From Pseudomonas arsenicoxydans (GTDB lineage Bacteria; Pseudomonadota; Gammaproteobacteria; Pseudomonadales; Pseudomonadaceae), in contig NZ_RCZE01000002.1 in assembly GCF_006438915.1 (NCBI RefSeq), positions 65,144 through 129,143 of the forward strand: DNA of 64,000 bases. The letters are read 5' to 3'. Positions within the stretch are counted from its first letter, which is position 1; each line of letters begins with the position of its first letter. Shown here one piece after another: positions 37,030 through 46,239 of the stretch. The notes below the pieces were generated by a model. That model worked only from the letters and a program-made list of their open reading frames with translations, did no database searches and had not been told where the DNA came from. A program made the position numbers and the translations under genes.

Positions 37030-37956
37030 TCACTCCGGCAGAGGCAAAGGTGGACGTTCACTCATGAACACCTCCAGGCGCGAACGCAACCAGCGTTCGG
37101 CAGGGTCGGTATCGACATGGCTGAGCCAGACCATCGACAGGTCCAGGGTCGGGGTCTTGAACGGGAACGGCTCCTTGAACAGCAAACCGGTGGCAGCCAT
37201 GGCGTCGGCCGTGTAATCCGGCAGGCTGGCAATCAGATCGGTGCCCGCAAGCAAAGCCGGTAACGAGCTGTATTGCGGCACGGACAGGACCACCTGGCGT
37301 GTCCGGCCAATCTCGGCCAGCCACTCATCGGCGTAACCACTGACGTTCGCGGTGTGGGAAACCAGCACATGAGGGCGTGAGCAATATTCATCGAGCGTCA
37401 GCGGTGCGTCGGACGCATCGGCGCGCAGGATGCTCGGCTGAATGTGCCGCAACAATTTGCGCTTGGCGTTGGCCGGCAGACCGCGGGTCTGGCTGATGCC
37501 GACCGTGATGTCGCCGGACGCCAGCAAATCCGGTATGCGCCAGTAATCGACATGCTGAACCACGAACACCACTTTCGGCGCTTCCTGGCGCAAGGCGCGC
37601 AGCAACGGTGGCAGCAGCCCGAACTCAACGTCATCCGACAGCCCGATGCGAAAGGTCATGGTGCTGCTGGCCGGGTCGAAACTGTGGGTCAGGCTCAACG
37701 CCACCGACAACGAATCCAGCGCCGGCGACAGGTATTGAATCAATTCCTCGGCGCGGGCCGTCGGCTCCATGCGGTGGCCGACGCGGATGAACAGCGGATC
37801 GTTGAACATCGCCCGCAAGCGGTTGAGCGCCGAGCTGATGGTCGGCTGGCCGAGAAACAGCTTCTCAGCCACCCGCGTCACGTTGCGCTCGAGCATCAAC
37901 GTTTCGAACACCACCATCAGGTTGATGTCCGCCTTGCGCAGTTCATTACGATTCAT
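37030..37956 (-). CDS. LysR-family transcriptional regulator
   Basis: A 308-residue LysR protein. The helix-turn-helix is in RKADINLMVVFETLMLERNVTRVAEKLFLGQPTISS, and the wing ends RVGHRMEPTARAE. The layout of this branch (DINLMVVFETLM) is that of NodD/LeuO-like regulators. The ATG at 37956 lies just after GGGGGGCAAGGA; an in-frame start 24 nt upstream is less likely. It may be co-transcribed with the CHMI gene downstream. Confidence 0.86.
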   Translation of the reverse strand: MNRNELRKADINLMVVFETLMLERNVTRVAEKLFLGQPTISSALNRLRAMFNDPLFIRVGHRMEPTARAEELIQYLSPALDSLSVALSLTHSFDPASSTMTFRIGLSDDVEFGLLPPLLRALRQEAPKVVFVVQHVDYWRIPDLLASGDITVGISQTRGLPANAKRKLLRHIQPSILRADASDAPLTLDEYCSRPHVLVSHTANVSGYADEWLAEIGRTRQVVLSVPQYSSLPALLAGTDLIASLPDYTADAMAATGLLFKEPFPFKTPTLDLSMVWLSHVDTDPAERWLRSRLEVFMSERPPLPLPE

Positions 37957-38029
37957 TCCTTGCCCCCCGTTCCCCGACACGTGAGGCAGTGTAGAAAGGC
38001 CCGAGGGAGGCGTCTATGTCCAGCGGACA

Positions 38030-40141
38030 TCAATTGACGGTCAAGGACTTCAATCCGAGTGCGAGTATCCGTGCGTCCTGCCCTATCCCGAACTGTTTAG
38101 GGGTGACGGCATCGGCAAACTGAAATTGCAGCCTCAATACCCCCTGACTCGATACCCGTTGCTGCATCTCATGCGTGATCGGCACGTCGATAATGTTGCC
38201 ATCGGCCTGCTCAAGCCGGGTATTCAGCGCCGGCATGCCATTGATGCTGATGACGATACTTTGCCCTGCATGCCCTGGTGGTAGAAACGCCGTGGCCTCC
38301 AGACGCAAGGAATGCACAGGCGCCGGAACCCGGAACATAACTACAGCCTCGGGACCTTCGGACCAGGTGCCCCAGAGCTCCGAATCGGACCAGCCCCAGG
38401 CCAGCATCGCACGCCCCTGGCTGCCATACGCAAATACGGTTTTTTGTCCGGAATCGAGGGAGGGAATCAGTTCCAGCGGGTTGACTTGCGGTGTGGCCTG
38501 CAAGCAAGTGCTGCAGCGTTTCCAGCCCGGCGCCAGCACCGTAAAGCCGTCAATCCGGGTAAACAGGTCCGATTGGGTATCAACATTCGTCACAGCCTGG
38601 AGCAGCGCACGCTCATCGAGCAGGTACAACGAATCGGCGTCATATTTGCCCGACGCCATTTGACGTGCGGTCTCCTGCTCGGATTTGATCCAGTTGACCG
38701 TGTCCATCCGCCCAAGGTAAACGGCATTCGTCGCCAGGCCATGGGCGCCGGCAAAATCAGCCACCGCCATCCAGTGCGGGGAGAGGTTCTGCGGAACAAT
38801 CCAGCGGACATTCTTGTAGCGGGCTGCGGCGCTTTCCCAGAATGGGTCAACCATGGGCGAGGCCCACTTCGCGGCCGGCGCCACCATCAACTGCTTGCGT
38901 ACCCCCTCCCAGCCCGCGTGGGTGTCCAGAACCTGAATCAGCAACGCCAGCGACATCAGGCACACGGCGGTTCGAGGCGTGTTGGCCCGGATCACCAGGA
39001 AAAGAATGGTGAAGATAATCGCGTAGTAGACCGGCCAGAACATCCGTCCGGATGCACGGAAAACATTGGCGATAGAGATCACTGCCGGGGGCAACGGATA
39101 GGTGAATTCGAACGAGCCCATCGCCACATGGTTTGAAAGCGAAAACAGGGTAAGCCCTGCCAGCGCCAAAAACAGCAGCGGTTGCCGCCCCAGTCGTTGG
39201 CGAAAACCGGTTTTCCCCTGCAGCAAGCCCACCACGGCACAGATGCCAAGCGTGACCAGCCCAAGACCGAGAAACACAAATCCTTCGCCGTCACCAAACC
39301 CTTGAACACCGGGTAAATCCTTCAATACATAGGACCACTGCCCCGGATCGATCAATGACAGCAGGTTCATGGCGTACATGCCAAAACCATCCGATACCGC
39401 GCCACTGCCCACCGAAAAATAGCCCGCCTGCCAACAGCAAAAACTGACCAGCGCAAACAGCCCGATCAATTCGATGGCAGCAGACTGCAGCGTCAGTTTT
39501 TTCCTGAAATAACCGGCCGTGAGATCGGCGAGCCAGATCACGGCCACCATTGCCAGAAAATACGCATGGATCAACGCGGCCGCCGCCAGCAATGCGCCCC
39601 AGGCCAGTCGTCGACGGCGCAAATTGGGGTGCAGCCCCAAGTACAACGAAGCCAATACCAAAAAATGACCACCGAGGGACAGATGGAACGGCATGCGCAT
39701 GATCATCGGTGGCGCGAAGACAAACAGCGCCGTCCCCACGGCACGGACACCCACATGGGAAGACACTAGCCCCAACAGTTTCCACGCGAACCAGGCCTGT
39801 AAGACAAAACAGGCGAGGAACCACAACCCGAAATACTGGAAAGGCATCGGCAACAGCGAAGCGAACGGTTTGAACAAGAAAGCCAGCAGCGGATTGGAAT
39901 CAGAGAAAATGATGCCATTGCCCAGTTCCAGCCCGTAGGACGGATTCAGCCCGACGGGAAAGGACCACGGCGACTGACGGAAAAACGCCCAGCCCAGATA
40001 ATGCGTCGCCGGATCACCGTTTCCTAGCCACGCAATGTTTTGCGGATTCAGCGCCCTCGGCCCGACCACAATGAAAAAAGCCACAACACCGATCAACAAG
40101 GGCAACAGGTTGAGCGGCAGGCGTTTGACAAGATCCTTCAT
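38030..40141 (-). CDS. DUF6311 polytopic membrane protein, putative GT-C-like glycosyltransferase
   Basis: A 703-residue protein with about ten membrane segments in the first ~430 residues and a C-terminal soluble region of about 270 residues that ends in a beta-sandwich-like part. An acidic residue after the first membrane segment (LGNGDPATHYLGW) is where GT-C glycosyltransferases carry a catalytic Asp. It is the last gene of a four-gene operon with a GT2 enzyme and a GtrA flippase, coupled by a 4-nt overlap. In such modules the third protein transfers the sugar from the lipid carrier to a surface glycan. The activity is inferred, not seen. Confidence 0.75.
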   Translation of the reverse strand: MKDLVKRLPLNLLPLLIGVVAFFIVVGPRALNPQNIAWLGNGDPATHYLGWAFFRQSPWSFPVGLNPSYGLELGNGIIFSDSNPLLAFLFKPFASLLPMPFQYFGLWFLACFVLQAWFAWKLLGLVSSHVGVRAVGTALFVFAPPMIMRMPFHLSLGGHFLVLASLYLGLHPNLRRRRLAWGALLAAAALIHAYFLAMVAVIWLADLTAGYFRKKLTLQSAAIELIGLFALVSFCCWQAGYFSVGSGAVSDGFGMYAMNLLSLIDPGQWSYVLKDLPGVQGFGDGEGFVFLGLGLVTLGICAVVGLLQGKTGFRQRLGRQPLLFLALAGLTLFSLSNHVAMGSFEFTYPLPPAVISIANVFRASGRMFWPVYYAIIFTILFLVIRANTPRTAVCLMSLALLIQVLDTHAGWEGVRKQLMVAPAAKWASPMVDPFWESAAARYKNVRWIVPQNLSPHWMAVADFAGAHGLATNAVYLGRMDTVNWIKSEQETARQMASGKYDADSLYLLDERALLQAVTNVDTQSDLFTRIDGFTVLAPGWKRCSTCLQATPQVNPLELIPSLDSGQKTVFAYGSQGRAMLAWGWSDSELWGTWSEGPEAVVMFRVPAPVHSLRLEATAFLPPGHAGQSIVISINGMPALNTRLEQADGNIIDVPITHEMQQRVSSQGVLRLQFQFADAVTPKQFGIGQDARILALGLKSLTVN

Positions 40142-40524
40142 CGATACGTCCAGAAGTTATGCAGTACAAAGGTGAAGGCCGGAATCGTCAGCGCCACGGC
40201 GCCAATCCCCAGCAAGTAATGCAGCCCGGCCATCTGCGCGGCCCAGGCCACCAGCATCGCCAGCAGAAAACCGGCACCGGACACCGTCATGAAACGCAGC
40301 AGCGTCCGTCCGTGCAATCGCGCGGAAAAACTCCAGGTGGTATTGATCACGTAGGACACCACGGTCGCCACGGCAAACGCCACGCCATTGGCCAGCGGCG
40401 GCAACGTCGACACGTAGTTGATGAACAGCACCGCCACCAGCGCATGCAGGGCGGTGACAAAAAACCCGGTGACCGCAAAACGCAGGCCACGCTTGATCAG
40501 GGCGGATTTTTCAGCTGACGTCAC
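40138..40524 (-). CDS. GtrA-family membrane protein (bactoprenol-sugar flippase)
   Basis: A 128-residue protein with four membrane segments, beginning IKRGLRFAVTGFFVTALHALVAVLFI and containing NGVAFAVATVVSYVINTTWSF, which is the GtrA signature. GtrA proteins are thought to flip undecaprenyl-phosphate-sugar across the inner membrane. The GTG at 40524 overlaps the methyltransferase stop by 4 nt, and its own stop overlaps the next ATG, so the operon is tightly coupled. Confidence 0.86.
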   Translation of the reverse strand: MTSAEKSALIKRGLRFAVTGFFVTALHALVAVLFINYVSTLPPLANGVAFAVATVVSYVINTTWSFSARLHGRTLLRFMTVSGAGFLLAMLVAWAAQMAGLHYLLGIGAVALTIPAFTFVLHNFWTYR

Positions 40525-41231
40525 GGCTTCTGCGCCAGGACAAACACCGTCAACCCGGCCAGACGATTGGCGTTCATGAACGGCAACTCGATGCTGCACA
40601 AGGTCTTCAACACTGTGTTCACCAACGGGTGGTGTTGCTTGAGTTGCGAACGCGGTGGCGAAGGTTGCGCGCCCTTGGGCAGCAATCGCAACGTGGCGGC
40701 AATCGGGAACACCAGGCCGAAATAATAGGCGCCCTGCTGCACCGTCAATCCGGCGTCCCGGGCCACGGTTTCCAGTTGCGCCAAGGTGTAGCGGCGTTTG
40801 TGCTCGAGAAAATCATCGTGCCCGCTCCAGAGAAACCGGAACGCCGGCACCGTCATCAGGAACCGGCTGCCGGAGGGGACTTTGTCGACATAAGCCTTGA
40901 GCAACCCGATGTCATCGTCGACATGCTCCAGCACGTCCATCAGCAACACCAGGTCGGCGTCCACCGTGTCGATTGCGCGACGGTAATGCACCGGTTTGCC
41001 GGCGGTGCTGGCGTCCGTGTCGGCGTCGTAGCTGATGTCCACACACCACGCTTCGCTGGCCGAGGTATGACTCAGAAGATGGTGAGTAAAGAACCCGGAG
41101 CCTGCGCCCACATCGAGAATTTTCTTGAACGGGGTGCTGCCGAGCAACCGCGTGGTCGCCGCCGCTTTGGAGGCGTAATACCAATGCTGATCGATACTTG
41201 AACCGAGAATGTCGGTTTCCTTGAGATCCAC
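40521..41231 (-). CDS. Class I SAM-dependent methyltransferase of the glycan operon
   Basis: A 236-residue methyltransferase with motif I ILDVGAGSGFFTHHL and VDADLVLLMDVLEHVDDD, the usual motif for small-molecule and sugar methylases. It lies 3 nt after the GT2 gene and overlaps the GtrA gene, so it belongs to the same process. It could methylate the sugar donor or the transferred residue. A C-terminal hydrophobic stretch may bind the membrane. Confidence 0.82.
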   Translation of the reverse strand: MDLKETDILGSSIDQHWYYASKAAATTRLLGSTPFKKILDVGAGSGFFTHHLLSHTSASEAWCVDISYDADTDASTAGKPVHYRRAIDTVDADLVLLMDVLEHVDDDIGLLKAYVDKVPSGSRFLMTVPAFRFLWSGHDDFLEHKRRYTLAQLETVARDAGLTVQQGAYYFGLVFPIAATLRLLPKGAQPSPPRSQLKQHHPLVNTVLKTLCSIELPFMNANRLAGLTVFVLAQKP

Positions 41232-41234
41232 AGT

Positions 41235-42203
41235 TCAGTCCTTGGGGTCATAGACACGCCGCACCAGGTACACCGGCCGGCGTTTGGATTCGATGTAAGT
41301 TCGGCCCAGGTATTCACCCAGCACACCGATACCGATCAATTGCAGGCCACCCAGAAAGGTCACGGCGACCATCAGCGAGGCATAGCCCGGAAGGTCGATA
41401 CCGGAAATCAAGGTGCGCACGATGATGAAGATGGCGAACGAGAAGGAAATCAGCGACACGAGCAGCCCAAGGTAGGTCCAGACCCGCAGCGGTTCAGTGC
41501 TGAAACTGGTGATGCCCTCCAAAGCGAAGTTCCACAAGCGCCAGCCATTGAACTTGCTCGCTCCGGCGGCCCGCTCCGGGCGTTCGTAGTCGACGTGGGT
41601 GGTGCGGAACCCGACCCAGGCGAACAAGCCTTTCATGAAGCGTCGTGACTCGGGCAGGGTCTGCAAGGCATCGATTACGCAGCGATCCATGAGGCGGAAA
41701 TCACCGACGTTCTCCGGCAGGTGTTGCTCGGCGATGTTGTTGTGCAGGCGGTAGAACCAGCTGGCTGAGGTCTGCTTGGCCCAGGAATCGGTTTTACGAC
41801 TCACACGATGGCCCAGCACCACTTCAAAGCCTTCACGCCAACGGGCAATCATCTCGAGGATGACCTCGGGCGGGTCCTGCAAATCAACGTCGATCGGCAC
41901 CACGACCTGGCCGGTCGCGGCCTGCAAACCCGCGGTCAACGCTGCTTCCTTGCCGAAATTACGGCTCAGATCAACGATACGCAGGCGCGGGTCCGTCAAC
42001 TGGCGCTCCAGCAACAGGTCCAGCGTCGTGTCGGTGCTGCCGTCATTGACGAACACCATCTCCAGACTGATCAGCGCCTCATCCTGAAAGACGTCATTGA
42101 TCCGCGCGAGGAACAAATCGACGGTGGCGGCTTCATTGAACACCGGGATGACGAGCGATAACGCCAGAGGCCCGGCCAGTTGCGTTCCGTGCTGATGAGT
42201 CAT
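41235..42203 (-). CDS. Family 2 glycosyltransferase, GtrB/DPM1-like
   Basis: A 322-residue glycosyltransferase with a GT-A domain (ALSLVIPVFNEAATVDLFLARI; FVNDGSTDTTLD; VVVPIDVDLQDPPEVI) and two C-terminal membrane segments (LGLLVSLISFSFAIFIIV and VAVTFLGGLQLIGIGVLGEYLG). GtrB-type enzymes load a sugar onto undecaprenyl phosphate at the cytoplasmic face. It is the first gene of the operon with the methyltransferase, GtrA and DUF6311 genes. Confidence 0.9.
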   Translation of the reverse strand: MTHQHGTQLAGPLALSLVIPVFNEAATVDLFLARINDVFQDEALISLEMVFVNDGSTDTTLDLLLERQLTDPRLRIVDLSRNFGKEAALTAGLQAATGQVVVPIDVDLQDPPEVILEMIARWREGFEVVLGHRVSRKTDSWAKQTSASWFYRLHNNIAEQHLPENVGDFRLMDRCVIDALQTLPESRRFMKGLFAWVGFRTTHVDYERPERAAGASKFNGWRLWNFALEGITSFSTEPLRVWTYLGLLVSLISFSFAIFIIVRTLISGIDLPGYASLMVAVTFLGGLQLIGIGVLGEYLGRTYIESKRRPVYLVRRVYDPKD

Positions 42204-42480
42204 TGATTGCTCTTTTTTTATAGTGGTTTTTCTACAATCCGGGGTCGCCGCCGGTTTCTCGACGCCATGAGCCGAGTCGTATTAAGCAGGACCGAGGGTG
42301 GTGATGCAAGGGCGAATCCGAGGGGATTTTGGCCATTTCCACCGGCCCGATACGGTGGGCGGAAATATTTTCAAATGCCTGGAAACAAATGCCCGGTGGC
42401 CAAAAAAGCCAGCTCCGCTAGGCTTGCCCCCGACGCGTCACACAGGTTGTCGCAATAACCCATCGCATGGAGCGAGCAGT

Positions 42481-42672
42481 ATGTATTTCGAGATTTACAG
42501 GCAATCCAGGGGCACCCCGAGCACCGGCAAAGGACAATGGCGCTGGCGGTTGAGGGCGGGGAATCACGAGACCATCGCCAGTGGCGAGTCGTATGTGAAC
42601 AAGGCCGATTGCCTGCATGCCATCGGGTTGATCAAAGGGGTTGAGGGTGAGACGCCGGTGAAGGAGATTTAA
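42481..42672 (+). CDS. YegP-family DUF1508 protein
   Basis: A 63-residue protein with one DUF1508 unit: MYFEIYRQ, WRWRLRAGNHETIASGESYVNKADCLHAIGLIK. YegP of E. coli has two such units. The fold is small and its function is unknown. It starts at 42481; the upstream open frame to 42298 has no family similarity. It is convergent with the quinone reductase gene across a REPIN. Confidence 0.82.
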   Translation: MYFEIYRQSRGTPSTGKGQWRWRLRAGNHETIASGESYVNKADCLHAIGLIKGVEGETPVKEI

Positions 42673-42708
42673 ACCAGTCCTGCACCCGATTCTTGGGTTG
42701 AACTCACT

Positions 42709-42803
42709 GGCCCCTTCGCGAGCAAGCCCGCTCCCACATTAGATCGCATTCTTCCAGGAAGAACTCGGTTTAATGTGGGAGCGGGCTTGCTCGCGAAGGG
42801 GCC
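42709..42803. repeat. REPIN
   Basis: Inverted REP cores (CTTCGCGAGCAAGCCCGCTC and complement) at the convergent ends of the YegP-like and quinone reductase genes; the flanking CCCC/GGGG extends the pairing. Confidence 0.9.
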
Positions 42804-42841
42804 CAAAAGAGCAACATCAAAATGTCAGGTACATCGCCGGC

Positions 42842-43546
42842 TCAGACCGGCAACGGATACAACGCCTCATCAAACTGCGCCAACCGCGGAAACTGCATAG
42901 GCTGGTCATCGTTCAAGTGTTCCAGACGTTGCTGATAGCTCGTCAGGAATTCCTTGCGCGCCTCGTCGCTGATGTACGGCACATGCCAGGCCACGAACGG
43001 TTCCAGGACGTCGAAACCGACATACGCCAGCGTGCCGCGCAGGATCGGCCGCAGCATGTCTTCCAGCGGACCATGAATCGCGCCGTCCCCGAACATGTGC
43101 TCGCGCCCGCCCAAGGTGACGGTCACCAGTGCCTTCTTGCCGCTCAAGCCGCCCTGATCGTAAAAGCGCTTGCCGCCGTAGCAAATCCCCGACACCAGCA
43201 CCCGATCGATCCAGCCCTTGAGCATCGCCGGCGCCGAGAACCAGAAAATCGGGAAATTGAGGATCAGCAGGTCCGCCCACAGCAACTTGTCGAGTTCCTG
43301 CCGGATGTCCGGCGCCAGCGACTGGCTTTTCACACCCAGCCGTTGCTCCAGCGCATACACCAGGTACTGCGGGTTTTCTCTCGAAGAAAAGTCATCCGCA
43401 CTGGCTACCGGGTTCCAGTTCATCGCGTACAAGTCGCTGACCTGAACCTCATGTCCTTGGGCTTCAAGTGTCGTGACAGCTTGGTCACGCAGGGCAGCGG
43501 TGAAGGATTTCGGCTCCGGGTGAGCGTGGACGATCAGTACTTTCAT
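42842..43546 (-). CDS. NAD(P)H:quinone oxidoreductase, flavodoxin-like fold
   Basis: A 234-residue NQO1/MdaB-type flavoprotein: MKVLIVHAHPEPKSFTAAL binds the FMN or FAD phosphate, and LLILNFPIFWFSAPAMLKGWIDRVL with GGREHMFG forms the substrate face. It would do two-electron quinone reduction in the cytoplasm. It follows the aldehyde dehydrogenase gene by 67 nt on the same strand; a quinone reductase also lies next to aruH in P. aeruginosa, so the synteny is conserved. Confidence 0.86.
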   Translation of the reverse strand: MKVLIVHAHPEPKSFTAALRDQAVTTLEAQGHEVQVSDLYAMNWNPVASADDFSSRENPQYLVYALEQRLGVKSQSLAPDIRQELDKLLWADLLILNFPIFWFSAPAMLKGWIDRVLVSGICYGGKRFYDQGGLSGKKALVTVTLGGREHMFGDGAIHGPLEDMLRPILRGTLAYVGFDVLEPFVAWHVPYISDEARKEFLTSYQQRLEHLNDDQPMQFPRLAQFDEALYPLPV

Positions 43547-43613
43547 GACAATTCCTTAAACATTGACCAGCGTTGAGTTTGAAGTCGGTAACGCGCGCAC
43601 ATCCAACGAACGG

Positions 43614-45029
43614 TCACACCTGAATCGCCTTCACTTCAACGAACTCGTTAAGTCCCTCTTCTCCCCACTCCCGGCCATTGCCCGATTGTTTGTAGCCGCC
43701 GAACGGCGCCTGATAATTGAACGCTGCGCCGTTGAGGAAACACTGCCCGGCACGCAATTGCCGCCCCAGATGCAACGCGCGCTCGGCGTTGCCGGCCCAG
43801 ACACCGCTGGACAGGCCGAACGGCGAATCGTTGGCGAGCTGAATCGCCTGCGCTTCATCGGTGTAGGGAATCAGGCACAGCACCGGGCCGAAGATTTCTT
43901 CCTGGGCGATGCGCATCCGGTTATCGACATCGGCGAACAGCGTCGGGCGGACGTAGAAACCACGCTCGAAGGTCTCGGCCGTGTCGCCGCCGCACACCAG
44001 CCTTGCGCCCTCCTGTTGGCCGACCTGAATGTAGTCACGCACGGTGCGCCGTTGCGCCGCCGAACACATCGGCCCGAGGAAGCTTTGCGGGTCCAGCGGA
44101 TCGCCCATGCGCAGGCTTTGGGTTTCGGCGATGGCCAGTTCCACGGCTTCGGCGTAACGATTGGCCGGCAGCAGCATGCGGGTCAGCGCGGTGCAGGTCT
44201 GCCCGGAGTTGATCATCACGTCTTGCACGCCGTAGCGTACGGCGGCGGCGAAGTCGGCGTCTTCGGCAATCAGCAGCGGCGACTTGCCGCCCAGTTCCAG
44301 GCACACGCGCTTCACCGACGGCGCGGCGGCTTGTGCCACGCGAACCCCGGCGCCGGTGGAGCCGGTGAACGACACCATGTCGACGTCCGGGTGCCTGGCC
44401 AGCGCTTCACCGACCTTGGAACCCGGCCCGCTGACCAGGTTGAACACACCGGCCGGCAAGCCGATGGCTTCAATCATCTGCGCCAGCAAAAAGGCGTGCA
44501 GCGGAGTTTCCTGGCTCGGTTTGACCACCACCGTGCAACCGGCGGCCAGCGCTGGGGCGAGCTTGCCGATCAGTTGATGCAGCGGGTAATTCCACGGGTT
44601 GATAAAGGCGCACACGCCCACCGCTTCGCGAATCACCAGCGAGTTGCCGACCTCACGCACTTCGTCCATCAGGCCGGCCAATTCGACGTACTGCTCCAGT
44701 CCGGTGATCGGGCCGTCGACTTGCACGGAGTGACACCATTGCACCGGCATGCCCAGTTCAGCGGTGATGACCGACGCCATCTCGTCAGCCCGCGCACGTA
44801 ACTGCTCGGCGAGGGCGCGGATGTAACCGGCACGCACACTCGACGGCGTGCGCGACCATGAACTGAACGCCTTGCGTGCGGCGGCCACCGCGTTGTCGAC
44901 ATCGCGCTCATCGCCCAGCGGCACCGAGCCTGCGACTTCTTCAGTAGCCGGGTTGATCACTTCGGCGATGCCCTGGCCTGACGGGGTTTGCCAGCGGCCA
45001 TCGATAAACAGCGCTTTATGGTTATGCAT
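43614..45029 (-). CDS. Aldehyde dehydrogenase, probable 4-guanidinobutyraldehyde dehydrogenase
   Basis: A 471-residue NAD(P)-dependent aldehyde dehydrogenase. PWNYPLHQLIGKLAPALAAG is the cofactor site, LELGGKSPL holds the general-base Glu and NSGQTC the catalytic Cys. Its ATG at 45029 overlaps the aruH stop by 8 nt. Because AruI yields 4-guanidinobutyraldehyde, this enzyme is the natural candidate to oxidise it to 4-guanidinobutyrate, the role of KauB in P. aeruginosa. This substrate is inferred from position only. Confidence 0.86.
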   Translation of the reverse strand: MHNHKALFIDGRWQTPSGQGIAEVINPATEEVAGSVPLGDERDVDNAVAAARKAFSSWSRTPSSVRAGYIRALAEQLRARADEMASVITAELGMPVQWCHSVQVDGPITGLEQYVELAGLMDEVREVGNSLVIREAVGVCAFINPWNYPLHQLIGKLAPALAAGCTVVVKPSQETPLHAFLLAQMIEAIGLPAGVFNLVSGPGSKVGEALARHPDVDMVSFTGSTGAGVRVAQAAAPSVKRVCLELGGKSPLLIAEDADFAAAVRYGVQDVMINSGQTCTALTRMLLPANRYAEAVELAIAETQSLRMGDPLDPQSFLGPMCSAAQRRTVRDYIQVGQQEGARLVCGGDTAETFERGFYVRPTLFADVDNRMRIAQEEIFGPVLCLIPYTDEAQAIQLANDSPFGLSSGVWAGNAERALHLGRQLRAGQCFLNGAAFNYQAPFGGYKQSGNGREWGEEGLNEFVEVKAIQV

Positions 45030-46212
45030 AAACCTGAGACTCCAACAACTCAGTGGCGCAACGGGTGATGCGCTGGCAGGCGTCACGCAACGGTTGCGCG
45101 CCCAACACCAGCCCCAGGCGAATGTGCCCGGCGGCGCTCGGACCGAAAGCTTCACCGGCCAACACCGACACACCGTGGCGGTCGAGCAAGCGGTCGGCAA
45201 ACGCCTGGGCGCTGAGTCCGGTGCCGCGGATATCGACCATCACGAACATCCCGCCATCGGGTTTCAAGGCACGCACACCGGGGCAATCGGCCAGGCATTC
45301 GCAGACCAGATCACGGCGTTGGCGATAGGCTTCGCGCATCGCCTCCAGCTCGGGCAAGTGGCTTTCGAGGGCGACGACGGCGGCGTCCTGCACGAAGTCC
45401 GGCAAGCCGTAGAGCATGCACAGTGCGAGGTTTTCCAGGTGTGCCGCGAGCGCCGGTGGTGCCACCGCCCAACCGATGCGCCAGCCGGTCATGGCGTGGG
45501 ATTTCGACAGGCTGTTGAGCGTCGCGGTGCGCTCGGCCATGCCCGGCAAACTGGCCGGGCTGACGTGCTCGCCGTCGAACAACAGTTCGCTGTAGACCTC
45601 ATCGGAAATCAGCCACAGATCGTGGGCGATGCACAGGTCGGCCAACGCCTGCCAGGTGGCTCGGGACAAACTGGCGCCCGACGGGTTGTGTGGACTGTTC
45701 AGCGCCAATGCCCGAGTGCGCGGCGTAATGCGGGCAGCGACGTCTTCGGGCAGCACGCGGAAACCGTTTTCAGAACGCACGGGCACTGGAATCACCACGG
45801 CGCCACAGGCACCGAACACCGCTTCATAGGTCACGTACATCGGCTCGGCGACGATCACTTCATCGCCGGGGTTAAGCACGCATTGGGCGACGCTGAACAA
45901 CGCGCATTGCGCGCCAGCCAGGACGATGACCTGCTCGGCCGAAACCTGTTGTCCGCTGCGCCGTCCGTAGTGTCTGGCGATGCTTTCACGCAAGGCGCGT
46001 TTGCCACGCACGTCGGCGTAGTGGGTGTTGCCGGACAACAGGCTGTCGATGGCCGCCTGCACGATCGGCGCCGGGGTGTCAAAATCCGGGTCGCCGACCG
46101 ACAGCAGCAGAATGTCTTCACCCTGCTCTTGCAGCGCGAGTGCGCGGTAATGAATGTCCCACGCGGCAGCGCCGTCACCGGCGATGCGTTGAGTCAGATC
46201 GGAAAAGCGCAT
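45022..46212 (-). CDS. aruH: Arginine:pyruvate transaminase
   Basis: A 396-residue class I/II PLP aminotransferase (LLLSVGDPDFDTP; NSPHNPSGASLS; PLP Lys in NSLSKSHAMTGWRIGWAV). AruH moves the amino group of L-arginine to pyruvate, giving 2-ketoarginine and alanine, the first step of the arginine transaminase pathway. The assignment rests on the adjacent aruI gene and the conserved order seen in P. aeruginosa; the sequence alone would only say aminotransferase. The gene lies 27 nt after aruI. Confidence 0.84.
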   Translation of the reverse strand: MRFSDLTQRIAGDGAAAWDIHYRALALQEQGEDILLLSVGDPDFDTPAPIVQAAIDSLLSGNTHYADVRGKRALRESIARHYGRRSGQQVSAEQVIVLAGAQCALFSVAQCVLNPGDEVIVAEPMYVTYEAVFGACGAVVIPVPVRSENGFRVLPEDVAARITPRTRALALNSPHNPSGASLSRATWQALADLCIAHDLWLISDEVYSELLFDGEHVSPASLPGMAERTATLNSLSKSHAMTGWRIGWAVAPPALAAHLENLALCMLYGLPDFVQDAAVVALESHLPELEAMREAYRQRRDLVCECLADCPGVRALKPDGGMFVMVDIRGTGLSAQAFADRLLDRHGVSVLAGEAFGPSAAGHIRLGLVLGAQPLRDACQRITRCATELLESQVYA

Positions 46213-46239
46213 GGCGATACCTCTGCCAGAAAATGAAAA

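Noticed and set aside
44848..46236. 462-codon open frame on the plus strand
   Set aside because: It is antisense to aruH and the end of the aldehyde dehydrogenase gene and has no recognisable motif.
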